From positions 44,395 to 108,394 of the forward strand of contig SWDT01000117.1 of the NCBI GenBank assembly GCA_009193035.1: a stretch of 64,000 bases of DNA. The letters run 5' to 3'. Shown one piece after another: positions 10,717 to 22,805 of this stretch. Positions within the stretch are counted from its first letter, which is position 1; each line of letters begins with the position of its first letter. The stretch comes from Halicephalobus mephisto (lineage: Eukaryota; Nematoda; Chromadorea; Rhabditida; Panagrolaimidae). Position numbers and translations under genes: made by a program. The notes under the pieces were generated by a model. It was given only the letters and a program-made list of their open reading frames with translations, was not told where the DNA came from and made no database searches.

Positions 10717-13087
10717 TCAAACAGTTCCGTAATTCAAAAAAGACCCATCTCTCGATTTGCCTTCGATCAAGCTGTGTCTGCAGGAATTCTGACGACTTCT
10801 GATTTGTTCGAAATTCCGATAAACTGCCAATCCTCTCGTCTCCGGTAGATTACGGTACAAATAATAAAAGAAAAACATTTGTGCGGTTATGAAAGGGAGA
10901 TAAATAAAAGCCCCAAAAATAGGTTCAAAAGTGGCAAATCCGAAGTTGACCCCTATAGAAACTACACTTGTCGAAAGTAACAAAGCTTGGGTTGTGACAG
11001 CTTTGGCTGTGGCTGGAAGGAGATCAGCGATCAGAATAATCCCTATGAAACTTGCTCCCAGAGATACAGCTCCAATATTTGCTAAGGAAAACGAAACAGA
11101 CAAAATCATAGTAACTGTTCCTGGTCCCATAATATAAAAAAGGATTTGAGTAAGAAACATCAAACAACAAGAAATTATATTTAGTGAAACAGAAAGAAGG
11201 AATAATTTTCTCCTACCGATTTTTTCTAAGAGATACGGCAACAGTAAAGTAAAAGGTAATCCGAAAAATGCAAGTACGGTATCCAACAGTAAAGCATCAG
11301 AATTGGAGAAGCCATACCGTATCTTGAGGGGAATGTTGTTGAGGACTATTATCTGTATAGATGAGAAAGAATGAATCATTCCTGCAATAAAAATGAGGAA
11401 AATGGAATCCCTCAAAGCGAGATCCGACCACAGTTCTCTAAAACTCGAATGACTGGATTTTGTTGAGTGAAATTCACAAGAATAATCCGTGAGAATCTCT
11501 TCTGAAAATATCAGAAATTAAGAATACTAATTCATATAACCCTTACCGACATCAGCATCTTTTCCGTGGAAAGTTTTAATAATATTAATGACTTTTTCTT
11601 TAGGAGCATCTTTGTAACTGAGGTATTTGGGAGACTCTGGAATAAAACTACCGGCGATAGTAAAAAGAATACACATGAACAAAGATATAACTCCTATCAT
11701 TGGCCAACGGTCGTCAGTTCCAAAGACTTGCTCGAGGGATAACAAAAATGTAGTCAAGCTCATTAAAGTATTTAAAGCCGAAATTGATTGACTCACAAAA
11801 CCTAAAAAAATTATAAAAATTTTTATTCTGATAGGATTTTTAATATATAGTGCAATTTCTCATCTGTTAAAAATCCTTTTCAAATATTTTTTCTTCAGTT
11901 TTAAATTTTATGTTGAAATTATTTAAGTAGTGTTTATTTTTGAACAATGTTTGGAATTGCTTAAACGTTTTGCATAGTTTTATATTTTTAAAGAAACAAA
12001 AATAATAATATTCAATAAATTTGAAAAGTCCCAAAATCTCGGGTAGTTTTCCAATAATATAAAAAACAAAAATTTCTCAAATTTTTTTGTGTAATTTTTC
12101 AAAATTAAAAAGTAGAAGTAATTAAAAAATAAAGCAAATTGTTTAACTTTGGTCTTAGTGAAAATCACGATATAATTGTTTTTAATACTATTTTTGGTTT
12201 TTGAATACTTTTTTATTTTTTTAAATCTAATAATTTCCTATTTAATTGACAAAATAAAAAAAATTCAGAAATGATAAAAAAAATGGAAACTATTATTCTC
12301 GTTAGGATCGAAATTGGAGAGTTTGATCTGTTTTGTTGCATTTTATTTTATTTCTACTTTAAATGACCTGTGTCTAGATGATGAAGTCGATTCTCGAAAA
12401 AAAGATTTATATAATAGATGCCTTAGGCATAATACAAAATTCTCTATTGGATTCGACACAAACGTCTATCAACTTCCCGCCAAGAGGAACTATATATTCC
12501 CTTGTCGATGCTAAGGCGATCCGTTCGGGACCAAGTGCTTCCTGTCGGTTGCGTTTCTTAATAAGGATTGAGTGCCTGATCTAACATATTTTTTCAACAT
12601 TTTCATTTCATTTACGCCTATTGTTTTCAAACAAAACAAACCTCGAATATTGTTAGGTGAACATTCAGCAATGTACAATTTAACGACTGCATGTCTAAAT
12701 GGGTTAACTGCTCATGAGGAACTTGGCAACAGCGAAGAGCTCCAAAGAAACCACGTATTTCGACATCACAACAAGAATACTAGCTACAATAGAAACCAAC
12801 CCGCTGAAGTAGATCGATACGTGTTTTCTTCCCCAATTATCCATTTTTGGAAGAAGAAGTATCGTCGAAATTATAGATGCTAGTAACGGTACTTCCATTA
12901 TTGATATCACTTGAGATATTCCTGCTTCATTCAAATCAATATCATAATGAAGAGAAATAGATTCGTTGAAAAAATGACCTAATGGAGTAGTCAATCTGGA
13001 GACCATCAAAGAAAGTATATCCGTGGAGGACCCCAAGATCCCGTGGACGAGAATCGCGAATATCAGCCATGATGACGGAATTTCCAT
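10717..13087 (-). pseudogene. Sugar-transporter-like MFS gene, copy A (frameshifted)
   Basis: This is the first of three tandem MFS genes of the SLC2/sugar-transporter-like type. Exon 1 is 12642-13087, exon 2 is 11547-11801 and exon 3 is 10717-11501. All junctions are GT-AG and phase 1, exactly as in copies B and C. Exon 1 carries the N-W-G-R-K loop motif, exon 2 P-E-S-P-K-Y-L, and exon 3 G-R-R-K and P-E-T-R-G. In exon 1 the frame is lost after A-K-F-L near 12716. There two bases are missing relative to B and C, giving an early TAA, while the rest of the exon (the A-E-C-S-P-N-N-I-R-G equivalent) stays aligned in the next frame. A harmless one-codon deletion also lies near 12890. Exons 2 and 3 are open. 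It is either a recent pseudogene or has one assembly error. Confidence 0.7.
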
Positions 13088-13260
13088 TATTCAAAAAAGT
13101 CAATCATCCACAGTGAATAAAAACGGTGATAGTTGTCAAAGAAGTCCCAAACGAACAAATCGAAAGATAAGAAACAGTATTTTTTTACAGGAAGATTACA
13201 GAGAACAATTAAACCAGGGGTCGACCAATGTTCAGAGTATCTTAATTAAACGTGCAATTT
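13088..13260 (-). promoter_or_regulatory. Conserved upstream block of MFS copy A
   Basis: Directly upstream of the ATG, a block including GTCAATCATCCACAGTGAAT (13099-13118) and GGTGATAGTTGTCAAAGAAG is nearly identical to the block upstream of copy C (19803-19990) and partly to that of copy B (16878-16960). Conservation outside the coding region fits either a shared promoter or simply the extent of the duplicated unit. Confidence 0.45.
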
Positions 13261-14670
13261 GACGTAACTTCATTTAAAGACCAATGAACAAATTTCGATA
13301 ATTCTGTCTAATCAATAAAGACAGCATTGTTATTCTAAAGCGAAAATGTTATAAAATTATACATTAGGTATTTCGAAACATGACGAAAAGTCGTTTTTTC
13401 TAACAAATCACCCAAGTGGGCCTCGGAACAAAACACAGAAATCTAAAAGTCGGTTTTCAAAAATTAACGGAGATGTTCTTGCAGTGAAGTTTTCGATGAA
13501 AATCATTTTCAATTTGTGATTTTTTCGTATAAAACAATAAATCACACTCGTTGAAAACAGAACATTTCAAAAATTCATTTTTTAAACAAAAAACCCGAAG
13601 GATTAATATTTTGTGACAAATTAGAGTTATCTCAGAGTATTTCCCAGATGCCGGAGTTACTCGTTAAAAATCGAAAATAAGGAAATCGAAGTAGTTTCTG
13701 TAGAATTCTTCATATAGAAGTTTCTGTAGAATTCTCTACAGAGGTTTCTGTAGAATTCTCCACAGAGAAATTTCAAATTTTCTGCGATCAATTCTTTCAA
13801 AAAACAACTTTCAAGGAATCTACTGCACTTTTTAGAAAGTGTTCATTAAAACTTGCTCAGATAAGGAAGAAATTTTCGATAACTTTTCTGAGTACTTCAG
13901 AAGACAGCATTGAAAAATCACTTCGAGAAGTCCTCTTTTTCTCCTTTTGTCTATCTATTAATTGCTTCAGAAGTTGTTTGTGATTTTCAAACTCGGTCTG
14001 GCAATAGAGCTGAAAATGAAAAACGAATTCTCATATTCAGCATTTTCCTGATGATACACTTTTTTCCGGTTTCTCTAAGCTGATAAGGATTCCATAGAAA
14101 CCAGGCAGGGCCAATCTCCAAAGATCATTATTCCTCAAAATTCTGTTTTTAGTAAGAATCAAATTTATTGATTAACACAGAAATTGAATAGTTGTTGTAA
14201 CACAATTTTATTTTAAAAATCCTTAATATATAAGATTTTATAGGTATTTAAATAACAAAAATGAGGTTAATAGTTGTAATAACAAGCTTCCAGTATTTTA
14301 AAACGAAAAAGTGATTAGATTTAATATTAATATCACGAAGAAGTGACTTTTGGAGATTGATCCTACTTCATATAGAAGAACTTTAATAAATCAATACATA
14401 AATCGACTTTAATGCATCAGTGCACTATATTCCATGGATCAAAGAATTACTTTCAATTTTCCTACACATTATATATCGTATATAATTTTGTGTATCACCT
14501 TCCATAAAATCTCTACTAGTTTATAACAATCAGAAAATTCAGTATTACTGGGAAAATTCTGAATAACGTTTTCTATCAAATTAAAATAGCTTTGTAGATA
14601 ATTTTTGTTTTCCAAAGTAAATAATAAATTTAATCATTTTTATTGATGATAATTTTATTATATAAGATTT
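13261..14670. other. Intergenic between MFS copies A and B
   Basis: No gene seen. At 13698-13770 a unit of about 25 bp, TTTCTGTAGAATTC plus T/C-CACAGAG-like sequence, is repeated three times in tandem. The 13620-13900 part matches the flank at 9470-9700. Confidence 0.5.
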
Positions 14671-16877
14671 TCAAATACTTCCGTAATTCACAGAAGATCC
14701 ATTCCTTGATTTCCTTTCGATCAAGCTGTGTTTCAAAGAATTATGACGATTTCTGATTTGTTCAAAATTCTGATAAACTGTCAGTCCTCTCGTCTCTGGT
14801 AGATTACAGTACAAATAATAAAAGAAGAATATTTGTGCAATTACGAAAGGCAAATGAATAAAAGCCCCAAAAATAGGTTCAAAAGTGGCAAATCCGAAGT
14901 TGACTCCCATAGAAACCAAACTTATCGAAAGTAACAGAGCTTGAGTCGTGATGGCTTTAGCCGTAGTCGGAAGGAGGTCCGCGACGAGAATGATCCCTAT
15001 GAAATCTATCCCCAAAGATATAACCCCAAAATTCGTTAAAGAAAATAAAACAGACAGAATCATAGTTACTGTTCCTGGTCCCACAATATCAAAGAGAATT
15101 TGAGTAAAAAGCATTAAACAAGAAGAAGCTATGTTTAGGAAGACAGAAGGAAGAAATAACTTTCTTCTGCCGGCTTTTTCTAAAAAGTACGGTAACAGCA
15201 AAGTAATCGGCAATCCGAAGAATGTGAGTATAGTATCTAGTAGTAAAGCATCAGAATTGGAGAAGCCATACCGTATCTTGAGGGGAATGTTGTTGATCAT
15301 CAATATTTGCGAAGGTGAGAAAGAATGAATCATTCCTGCAATAAAAATGAGGAAAATGGAATCCCTCAAAGCGAGATCTGACCACAGTTCTCTGAAACTC
15401 GAATGACTGGATTTTGTTGAGTGGAATTCACAGGAATAATCCGTGAGAATCTCTTCTGAAAATATCAGAAATTAAGAATACTAATTCATATAATCCTTAC
15501 CGACGTCAGCATTTTTTCCATGGAAAGTTTTAATAATATTAATGACTTTTTCTTTAGGAGCATCTTTGTAACTCAGGTACTTGGGAGACTCTGGAATAAA
15601 GCTACCGGCGATAGTAAAAAGAATACACATGAATAAAGAGACAAGTGCTATCATTGGCCAACGGTCGTCTGTTCCGAAGACTTGCTCGAGGGAAAATAGA
15701 GTCAAAGCCAGAGTCATCACAATACTTAAGGCCGAGATAGATTGGGCTGCGAAACCTAAAAAATTATAGAAATTACTACTGTAAAACAATTTGGAACCAG
15801 GTACTGTAATTTGTATTCAATTAAAAATAATATTTTTTAAACACTGTTTTGCTTATTAATTTTATGTAGAAATTTTTTGGATTAAAGATAGTTGATTTTA
15901 ATTGATATCTGTGAAGATAATTATTTTTTGAAATTCTACTCGTTTAACAATTGCTTGGATAGTGTCGATTTTTGAACGAGTTTGGGATTTTTCAGATACT
16001 ATCCATCGTTCAATACTGTAATGAAAAAAGTATAAAATCTAACAAGTTCTTTAAATTTTCAAATCCGGGACAGTATTCCAATAACATCGAGAAAATAATA
16101 ATTTTTAAATTTTATGTAATTTCTAAATACAAATGGCTGAATAAATTTAAAAAAAAGAGAAATAGCTTAATTTTGATTTTGATAAAAATATTTTGTTGTT
16201 TTTGATACTATTTTTGATTTTTGAGTACTTTTTTAAAATCTAGTAATTTTCTCATAATTAATAAAATAAAAATATTCAAAAGTCACCAAAAAGCGTCAAA
16301 AACTGTCATTCTTGTCAGAAACAAAATTAAACAACTTTGTCGATTTTGTTACCATTTTCAGCATCAAACTACACATTCCAACATCATCATTCTGCTTACG
16401 TCAATTGTTTTTAGAAAAAAACCAACCTCGAATGTTATCAGGAGAACATTCTGCAACATACAATTTAACAACTGCATGTCTTAACGGAGCAACCGCTCCG
16501 ATGAAGAAATGGGAAACGGCGAAAATCTCCACAGAAACCAAGTATTTCGAAATAACGACAAGAATACTCGCTAGAACAGAAACCAATCCACTGAGATGAA
16601 CCGATACATATTTCCGTCCCCAATTGTCCATTTTCGGAAGAAGGAAAATTATCGATATCAGAGATCCTCCTAATGTTATATTTGATATTATAGATATCGT
16701 TTGAATTAATCCTGCTTCATCCAAATAAATATCATAATGAAGAGACATAGATTCATTAAAGAAATGACTTAACGGAGTAGTCAATCTGGGCACCATCATA
16801 AATAACATATCCGTGAATGATCCCAAGATCCCGTGGACGAGAATCGCGAATATCAGCCATGATGACGGAATCTCCAT
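14671..16877 (-). CDS. Sugar-transporter-like MFS protein, copy B
   Basis: A complete three-exon gene: exon 1 at 16427-16877 (from ATG), exon 2 at 15501-15755, exon 3 at 14671-15455 (TGA). Exon lengths of 451, 255 and 785 nt with phase-1 junctions give 496 residues, the usual size for a 12-TM major facilitator. Signature positions are N-W-G-R-K at about 85-89 (loop 2-3), A-E-C-S-P-D-N-I-R-G at about 142-151, P-E-S-P-K-Y-L at about 205-211 (end of TM6), G-R-R-K at about 331-334 (loop 8-9) and P-E-T-R-G at about 455 (after TM12). These are the family marks of SLC2-type sugar transporters. The substrate cannot be inferred and could be an organic ion. Its exon 3 differs more from A and C than those two differ from each other. 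Intron 1 contains a GGATAGTGTC hairpin element (15957-16004). Confidence 0.85.
15957..16004. repeat. GGATAGTGTC hairpin element, MFS copy B intron
   Basis: A 48-bp near-palindrome opening GGATAGTGTCGA and closing GATACTATCC, with an AT-rich loop containing TTTGGGATTTTT. It lies in intron 1 of MFS copy B. At least six further members lie in introns of two other genes (20982-21103 and 25444-25713). Confidence 0.7.
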
Positions 16878-17792
16878 TATTCAAAAGTCAATCATCCACA
16901 GTGAATCAAAAATCAGTGATCTTTACCATAAAAGTCCCAATCAAATAAATTGGAAAGAGAAAAAAGTTTGCCTCACTGAAAAAATTCAAGGGTAGAAGCA
17001 TATTTGCTATAAAAAGAACAATTAGGACAGAAATTGATAAATGATCAAAGTTTTCTGATCAAACTTGCAATTTGAAGGTGGTCTCATCTAAAGAAAACAA
17101 ATATTGATGTTTTAATCAATTAAGGCAACATTATTGTTTTGCAGTTAAAACACTGTAAAATGACATATGAGTTATTTAGAGACACAAGAAAGTCATTGTT
17201 CTTCTTTGACAAATCAGAACACACTTTATGTAACTGCACATTTCTCCACACAAAAAAGTAGATTTTTTGAATTGGTACAAAAAATATGTAGAATGAAATA
17301 ATCGGACTCGTATGTTCAGCATCTGAAATTAGAATCTTGGATTCTAAAGATAGGCCCCAAATCTGACTTCAGATGTGAAATCCATGAGTCTTATCATCAT
17401 ATTTTATTTTTGGTATAATTCTAAAGTTTGCTACTTCTTTGTATTAGGTTTCTATGAAGAAAAGTGTAAAATTAGACAGATCGTGTTTTAAAAATCTGGA
17501 ATATAATTTTCCGATAAGAGAGGATAGTGATGTGGTATTGACTGTTCCTCGGAGGCACTTAGAATTCAAGCTTTTGTTGCAACGGAATTATGAAATGCAC
17601 AAAAATTAGCAAATTCTCATGTAAGCTGCTGTCGAGATCTCAACAGGATCCTTTATGGAAAAAGTTTATCTTCCGTTCCACTTCGAGTACGTTTTTAAAA
17701 CTTTCCATGCTTTTTGGTGAATAATGAAGTTAATTATTTTTATTTTTCAACTATATTTTCATTGATAATAATTTTATTGCATAGTATAATGT
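16878..17792. other. Intergenic between MFS copies B and C
   Basis: The first 80 bp resemble the upstream blocks of copies A and C (GTCAATCATCCACAGTGAAT at 16886-16905) and probably hold the copy B promoter. No exon is seen in the remainder. Confidence 0.45.
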
Positions 17793-19802
17793 TCAAACAG
17801 TTCCGTAATTCAAAAAAGACCCATCTCTCGATTTGCCTTCGATCAAGCTGTGTCTGCAGGAATTCTGACGACTTCTGATTTGTTCAAAATTCCGATAAAC
17901 TGCTAATCCTTTGGTTTCCGGGAGATTACAGTAGAAGTAATAAAAGAAAAACATTTGTGCAGTTATGAAAGGGAGATAAATAAAAGCCCCAAAAATAGGT
18001 TCAAAAGTGGCAAATCCGAAGTTGACCCCTATAGAAACTACACTTGTCGAAAGTAATAAAGCTTGAGTCGTGACAGCTTTGGCTGTGGCTGGAAGGAGAT
18101 CAGCGATCAGAATAATCCCTATGAAACTTGCTCCCAGAGATACAGCTCCAATATTCGTTAAGGAAAATAAAACACACAAAATCATAGTAATTGCACTTGG
18201 ACCTACAGCGGTGAAAAGGATTTGAGTAAGAAACATCAAACAACAAGAAATTATATTTAGTAAAACAGAAGGAAGAAATAATTTTCTCCTACCGATTTTT
18301 TCTAGAAGATACGGTAGGAGTAACATAAAAGGCAACCCAAAGAGTGCAAGTACAATGTCCAACAGCAAGGCATCAGCATTAGAGAAGCCATACCGTATTT
18401 TGAGGGGAATGTTGTTGAGGACTAATATCTGTATAGATGAAAAAGCATGAATCATTCCTGCAATAAAAATGAGGAAAATGGAATCCCTCAAAGCGAGATC
18501 TGACCACAGTTCTCTGAAACTCGAATGATTGGATTTTGTTGAGTGAAATTCACAGGAATAATCCGTGAGAATCTCTTCTGGAAATATCAGAAATTAAGAA
18601 CACTAATTCATATAACCCTTACCGACATCAGCATCTTTTCCGTGGAAAGTTTTAATAATATTAATGACTTTCTCCTTAGGAGCATCTTTGTAACTGAGGT
18701 ATTTGGGAGACTCTGGAATAAAACTGCTCAAAATGATGAAGATGATACTTATAAAGATAGATATAATTCCTATCATTGGCCAACGGTCATCTGTTCCGAA
18801 GACTTGCTCGAGAGAAAACACTGCCAAGACCAGAATCATCAAAGTGTTTAAAGTGGAGATTGACTGGGCTGCGAAACCTAAAATTAAAACCTTGTTTGAA
18901 AATAAGTTAAAAGTATATCCTGTAATTTACAATTCCTTTAAAACAATTTATTTTTATTGGCGGATTTTATGTAAAAATTGAATAATATTTGTTTTGGGAG
19001 GTTTTTTGACACAAAAAGAAACATATCTTTTGGAAATTATTTTTTGTAATTATCAAATACAAAAATAAAAATAACTAAATTAACAGAAATTTATCCAATT
19101 TTTATTTCAACAAAAATAAGTTTGTAATTTTTTAAATTTCATTTTTTGCTGATTTTTTAAATATTTTTTAAATTTAATAACTAATTCTTTATTTGGTAAA
19201 AAGTACATTCAGAATCCACCAAAAAACAGCATCGAAAACATTTAAATTATTTTTGTGTTAAATAAAAATTGAACTTTTTGATCTATTTTATTATATTTCT
19301 TTCAACATCTTTAATTCTGTTTACGCCCATTGTTTTTAGAAAAAAACGAACCTCGAATGTTATCAGGTGAACATTCTGCAATATATAACTTAACGACTCC
19401 GTGTCTAAACGGAACAACAATTCCAATAAGGAACTGAGCAATAGCAAAGAGTTCCAAAGAAATCACATATTTCGAAATAACAATAAGAACACTAGCTAGA
19501 ATAGAAACCAATCCACTCAGGTAGACAGATACGTTTTTTCGTCCCCAATTATCCATTCTCGGAAGAAGGAAAATTATCGAAATTATAGATCCCATCAGGA
19601 TCATATTTCCCATTACAGATATCACTTGGGATAGTCCTGCTTCGTTGAGGTAAATACCGTAATGAAAAGACATAGACTCATTGAAGAAATGACCCAACGG
19701 AGTAGTCAATCGGGAGACTATCAAGTAAAGGAAATCCGTGTAGCACCCCAAGATCCCGTGGACGAGAATCGCGAATATCAGCCATGATGACGGAATCTCC
19801 AT
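17793..19802 (-). CDS. Sugar-transporter-like MFS protein, copy C
   Basis: A complete three-exon gene: exon 1 at 19352-19802 (ATG), exon 2 at 18623-18877, exon 3 at 17793-18577 (TGA). Lengths (451, 255, 785 nt) and phases are identical to copy B, again giving 496 residues and about 12 hydrophobic segments. Motifs are N-W-G-R-K at 85-89, A-E-C-S-P-D-N-I-R at 142-150, P-E-S-P-K-Y-L at 205-211, G-R-R-K at 331-334 and P-E-T-K-G at 455-459. These are the sugar-transporter signatures of the MFS. It probably moves a small organic solute across the plasma membrane; the substrate is unknown. The last 30 residues are identical to those of copy A while the N-terminal exon is more diverged, so similarity is uneven along the gene. 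The large hydrophilic stretch after P-E-S-P-K-Y-L is the expected cytoplasmic loop 6-7. Confidence 0.88.
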
Positions 19803-19990
19803 TATTCAAAAAAGTCAATCATCCACAGTGAATAAAAAACGGTGATAGTTGTCAAAGAAGTCCAAAACGAATAAATCGGATGATAAGAAAAAATAGGGTT
19901 CAGTGAAAGAGTTCAAGATTGAAAAAGTATTTTTTGCAAGATGAACACAAACAACAATTAAACTACAGGTCGGTCAATGTCCAGAGTATT
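19803..19990 (-). promoter_or_regulatory. Conserved upstream block of MFS copy C
   Basis: This nearly repeats the sequence upstream of copy A, including GTCAATCATCCACAGTGAAT (19813-19832), GGTGATAGTTGTCAAAGAAG and a CAATGT...AGAGTAT segment further out. It is the likely promoter and 5' leader region. No TATA box or clear factor site is identified. Confidence 0.45.
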
Positions 19991-20569
19991 CTGACTAAAC
20001 TTCAGGTTTGATAGTGATCTTATTTAAAACTGTGGACTAATTATGATATTTTTTTAATTAATTAAGGCAATTTTTTTATGACCGACATATTGTAAATTGA
20101 TAAATCAATTATTTAGGAACATGAAGAACGGTTGTTATCTATCTTAGGAAATCAATTGAATAAGCTTAGGAAAAGAACTCCAAGGCTTAAAAGTCGGTTT
20201 CAAAACAGTCAAAAAATCCTTTAATTTTTGAATTTTCAACGAAAATCACGTTTAAGTATATAAATGTTTGACATTAAGCGATATTACAACTTCAGTAAAA
20301 TCTACTAAAAAATTAATAATGAAAATATACTAAATATTCACCCAGTTACAGCGATCTGAAATCTAAATTTTCCCAATGTTCATTGAAATGATGTATTTCA
20401 ATATGAAATTTAAACTTTCTAAAATCAATATTAAAAATGTGATTACATAAAGTCCAAATTATATTAATGCTGTATTAATGTGACAAATATAGAGTTATCA
20501 CTGCGTACCAGTTTATTAATTTCATCAAAATTTACGCCATTACTGTGAGCAATGGTAATTTCACTCAAA

Positions 20570-22010
20570 TCAGTTGCAAGATAACCCGAATAGTTGTTCC
20601 GTTGCAATACTTATTGGATTAGACACATTCTCTTTAAAGTTAAAGGAATCAGAAAAAAACCCATATCCGCTGATGATCCATGGCTGAGGTGGAAAATCCT
20701 TGGTGCAACCGCTTTTTACATTGATGCCTTCACTGAACATCCGAGAATGATCTATTCTCTTGATCCCGGCTTTTTCGGCGAGAATACCGGTGAATAAAGC
20801 GTCTTCTACAGAGATCAAATAGGAATTTGGTGTTTCATTGAGCACACGACTGATAGCTGAAGCAGTTAATAAATATGTCGGCCCATTACAGTAATTTGGA
20901 AAAAATGCTTCCTTCCAGGCAAATTTGGGAGTGTACCTGTAAATTGAAAGTCATTTTTTCAGTAGTCTCAGAAAATCGTCGGGATAGTGTTTTAAAAATT
21001 TCAAAATTAGATTTTTGTAAACACTATTCACCTTTCATCGTATTGTTTAGTCGTGGATAGTGTCCAGAAAATTTGGGGAATTGTTTTTAGTCGGACACTA
21101 TCCAGACAATTCCTTAAGGAATTAATTATCAAACTCACCATTTATCATTTGGAGAAGTTCTTAAAGGAACTTTTTCCCAAACTTTCCCGAAAATCAAATC
21201 CTGATTTCGATTAACTTCAGGATTAAAGTATTTTTCAATGAAATACTTCAATCTTGGAAGATGAACAACCGTGTCGTCGTCTGATTTCAGAAGGTAGCTG
21301 ACATCGGGACAGTAAGTTTGTTGCCAATGTAGCAAGGCATAGGTCTGAATATGGATTTTTATTTTCATATATGTAATGAAAATTAAACCTTTAAAGAGAG
21401 ATTTTTATAAGAATCCACAATGTTCGTGATCACTAAATCATTGTAGATTTTAGCTTCTTTGTCAATCCTCCTCCTGGTCCATGTGTTTGAATCAAACCCG
21501 ACGATGAATTTATGAATAATGTCTGAGTCCTATAAGGTTACTGTAGGGTTTCTAAAGTAGTGGAATCCAACAAACCTCGTATTTTAACCAACTTCTCCTT
21601 ATTGCCATCCTGTGATCAAATCCAGAAGGTCTCGAGGGGATCATGACGAGGATCTTTTTCGCCGTGCAGTTATTGAATAATTTTTTCACATGGTAATCTA
21701 ATTTATAATTTAGGAACTCCATTCTTACAGAATCATAATCTTGAAAATTATCTTCAAAAGCGATTTTGGCAGTAACTGTCTCGATTGGAATTTCGTTGAT
21801 TTCGTAATAATAATCTTCGGAATATTCCAATTGGACTTTTCTGAGAAAATACAGTATCCAGGAAACGAAAACGAAAACAATTAAGAAGTTAAAAAGTTGA
21901 GAAATTGTAGGTTTTGTTTTTCTTTGAATCATTGTCCGTTTCACCTGGAGGATCTGGGATTCGGCTAAAGGACAAGAAAGGGAAGTTTCATCTTTGGCGG
22001 AAAAAGCCAT
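20570..22010 (-). CDS. GT31 beta-1,3-galactosyl/GlcNAc transferase
   Basis: Four exons with consistent phases: 21576-22010 (ATG), 21389-21529, 21139-21344 and 20570-20936 (stop), giving 382 residues. It is a type II Golgi membrane enzyme that adds a beta-1,3-linked sugar to glycan acceptors. The order is cytoplasmic tail 1-38, signal anchor at about 39-56, stem, then the GT31 catalytic domain. Family blocks are I-R-R-S-W (about 137-141), F-I-V-G-F-D (about 154-159), the Y-N-D-L...D-S-Y-K-N-L-S-L-K-T block ending at about 193, the DxD metal site K-S-D-D-D at about 212-216, and V-E-D-A-L-F-T-G in the last exon (equivalent of E-D-V-Y-x-G). Length is typical of the family. C. elegans relatives include bre- and sqv-type enzymes, but I cannot assign an orthologue or the donor sugar. 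Intron 3 holds two GGATAGTGT hairpin elements. Confidence 0.88.
20982..21032. repeat. Degenerate GGATAGTGT hairpin element, GT31 intron
   Basis: Opens GGATAGTGTTT and closes AAACACTATTCACC, separated by about 30 bp of AT-rich sequence. It lies in intron 3 of the glycosyltransferase, 22 bp from a better-preserved copy. Confidence 0.55.
21055..21103. repeat. GGATAGTGTCC hairpin element, GT31 intron
   Basis: A 49-bp element opening GGATAGTGTCC and closing with its exact reverse complement GGACACTATCC. The interior has AAATTTGGGGAATTG. It lies within intron 3 of the GT31 gene (20937-21138) and is the best-preserved member of the family. Confidence 0.8.
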
Positions 22011-22198
22011 TCATTTAAAGAATAGAATCTATAAAAAACAGTTTTATTGAATTCAATTTTCATTGATTCAACTTTATCAAGAATAAAAAATCGAAGAAAT
22101 TATAAAATTTTTACATATTATTTCAGCTCGATCAGAATTTCTTGTTAAACGAAATTAACACTTTTAATGCCGATCATAGAGTTAAAACAACTTGATGG

Positions 22199-22805
22199 AT
22201 TTTTTAATTCCAAATAAAACTATATACAGTATTTTTGGAAGTTCTTCAACTAAATATAAAAATTATTATTTCTAAATTATTTCACAATCAAATCCTAAAA
22301 AACTGAATAACTTAACTAATAATAGATTTAATAAGAAAATTTTATTTTTTAAAAAAACAATTTTTAAATGTCGATTGATATATGAATCACCCAATTCCAT
22401 CGAATGCGGACATAAATAAAATAAATGTTATTAATACCCTAATATAATATATTAAATTTTTGATATTTTCCCGAGATGAGAGTCATATCTTATTGATTTT
22501 GTTATTGATGAAGTTACGAAATGTTTCTAGAAGATCACAAAAAAGTCTAGTAGAGACTATATGGGATATTAATAAAATTTATTTTATTTATGTCCGCATT
22601 CGATGGAATTGAGTGATTCATATATCAATCGATATTTAAGAATTGTTTTTTTAAAAAATAAAATTTTCTTATTAAATCTATTATTAGTTAAGTTATTCAG
22701 TTTTTTAGGATTTGATTGTGAAATAATTTAAAAATAATAATTTTTATATTTATTTGAAGAACTTCCAAAAATACTGTATATAGTTTTATTTGGAATTAAA
22801 TAATC
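22199..22805. mobile_element. Long inverted-repeat element (about 600 bp)
   Basis: The left arm (about 22199-22435) is repeated as its reverse complement at about 22565-22805, almost without mismatch over 235 bp. Paired landmarks are CAGTATTTTTGGAAGTTCTTC against GAACTTCCAAAAATACTG, and CGAATGCGGACATAAATAAA against TTTATTTATGTCCGCATTCG. The loop is about 130 bp. It has no coding potential. High arm identity suggests a recently active fold-back DNA transposon, or an inverted duplication. It lies just upstream of the GT31 start. Confidence 0.75.
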
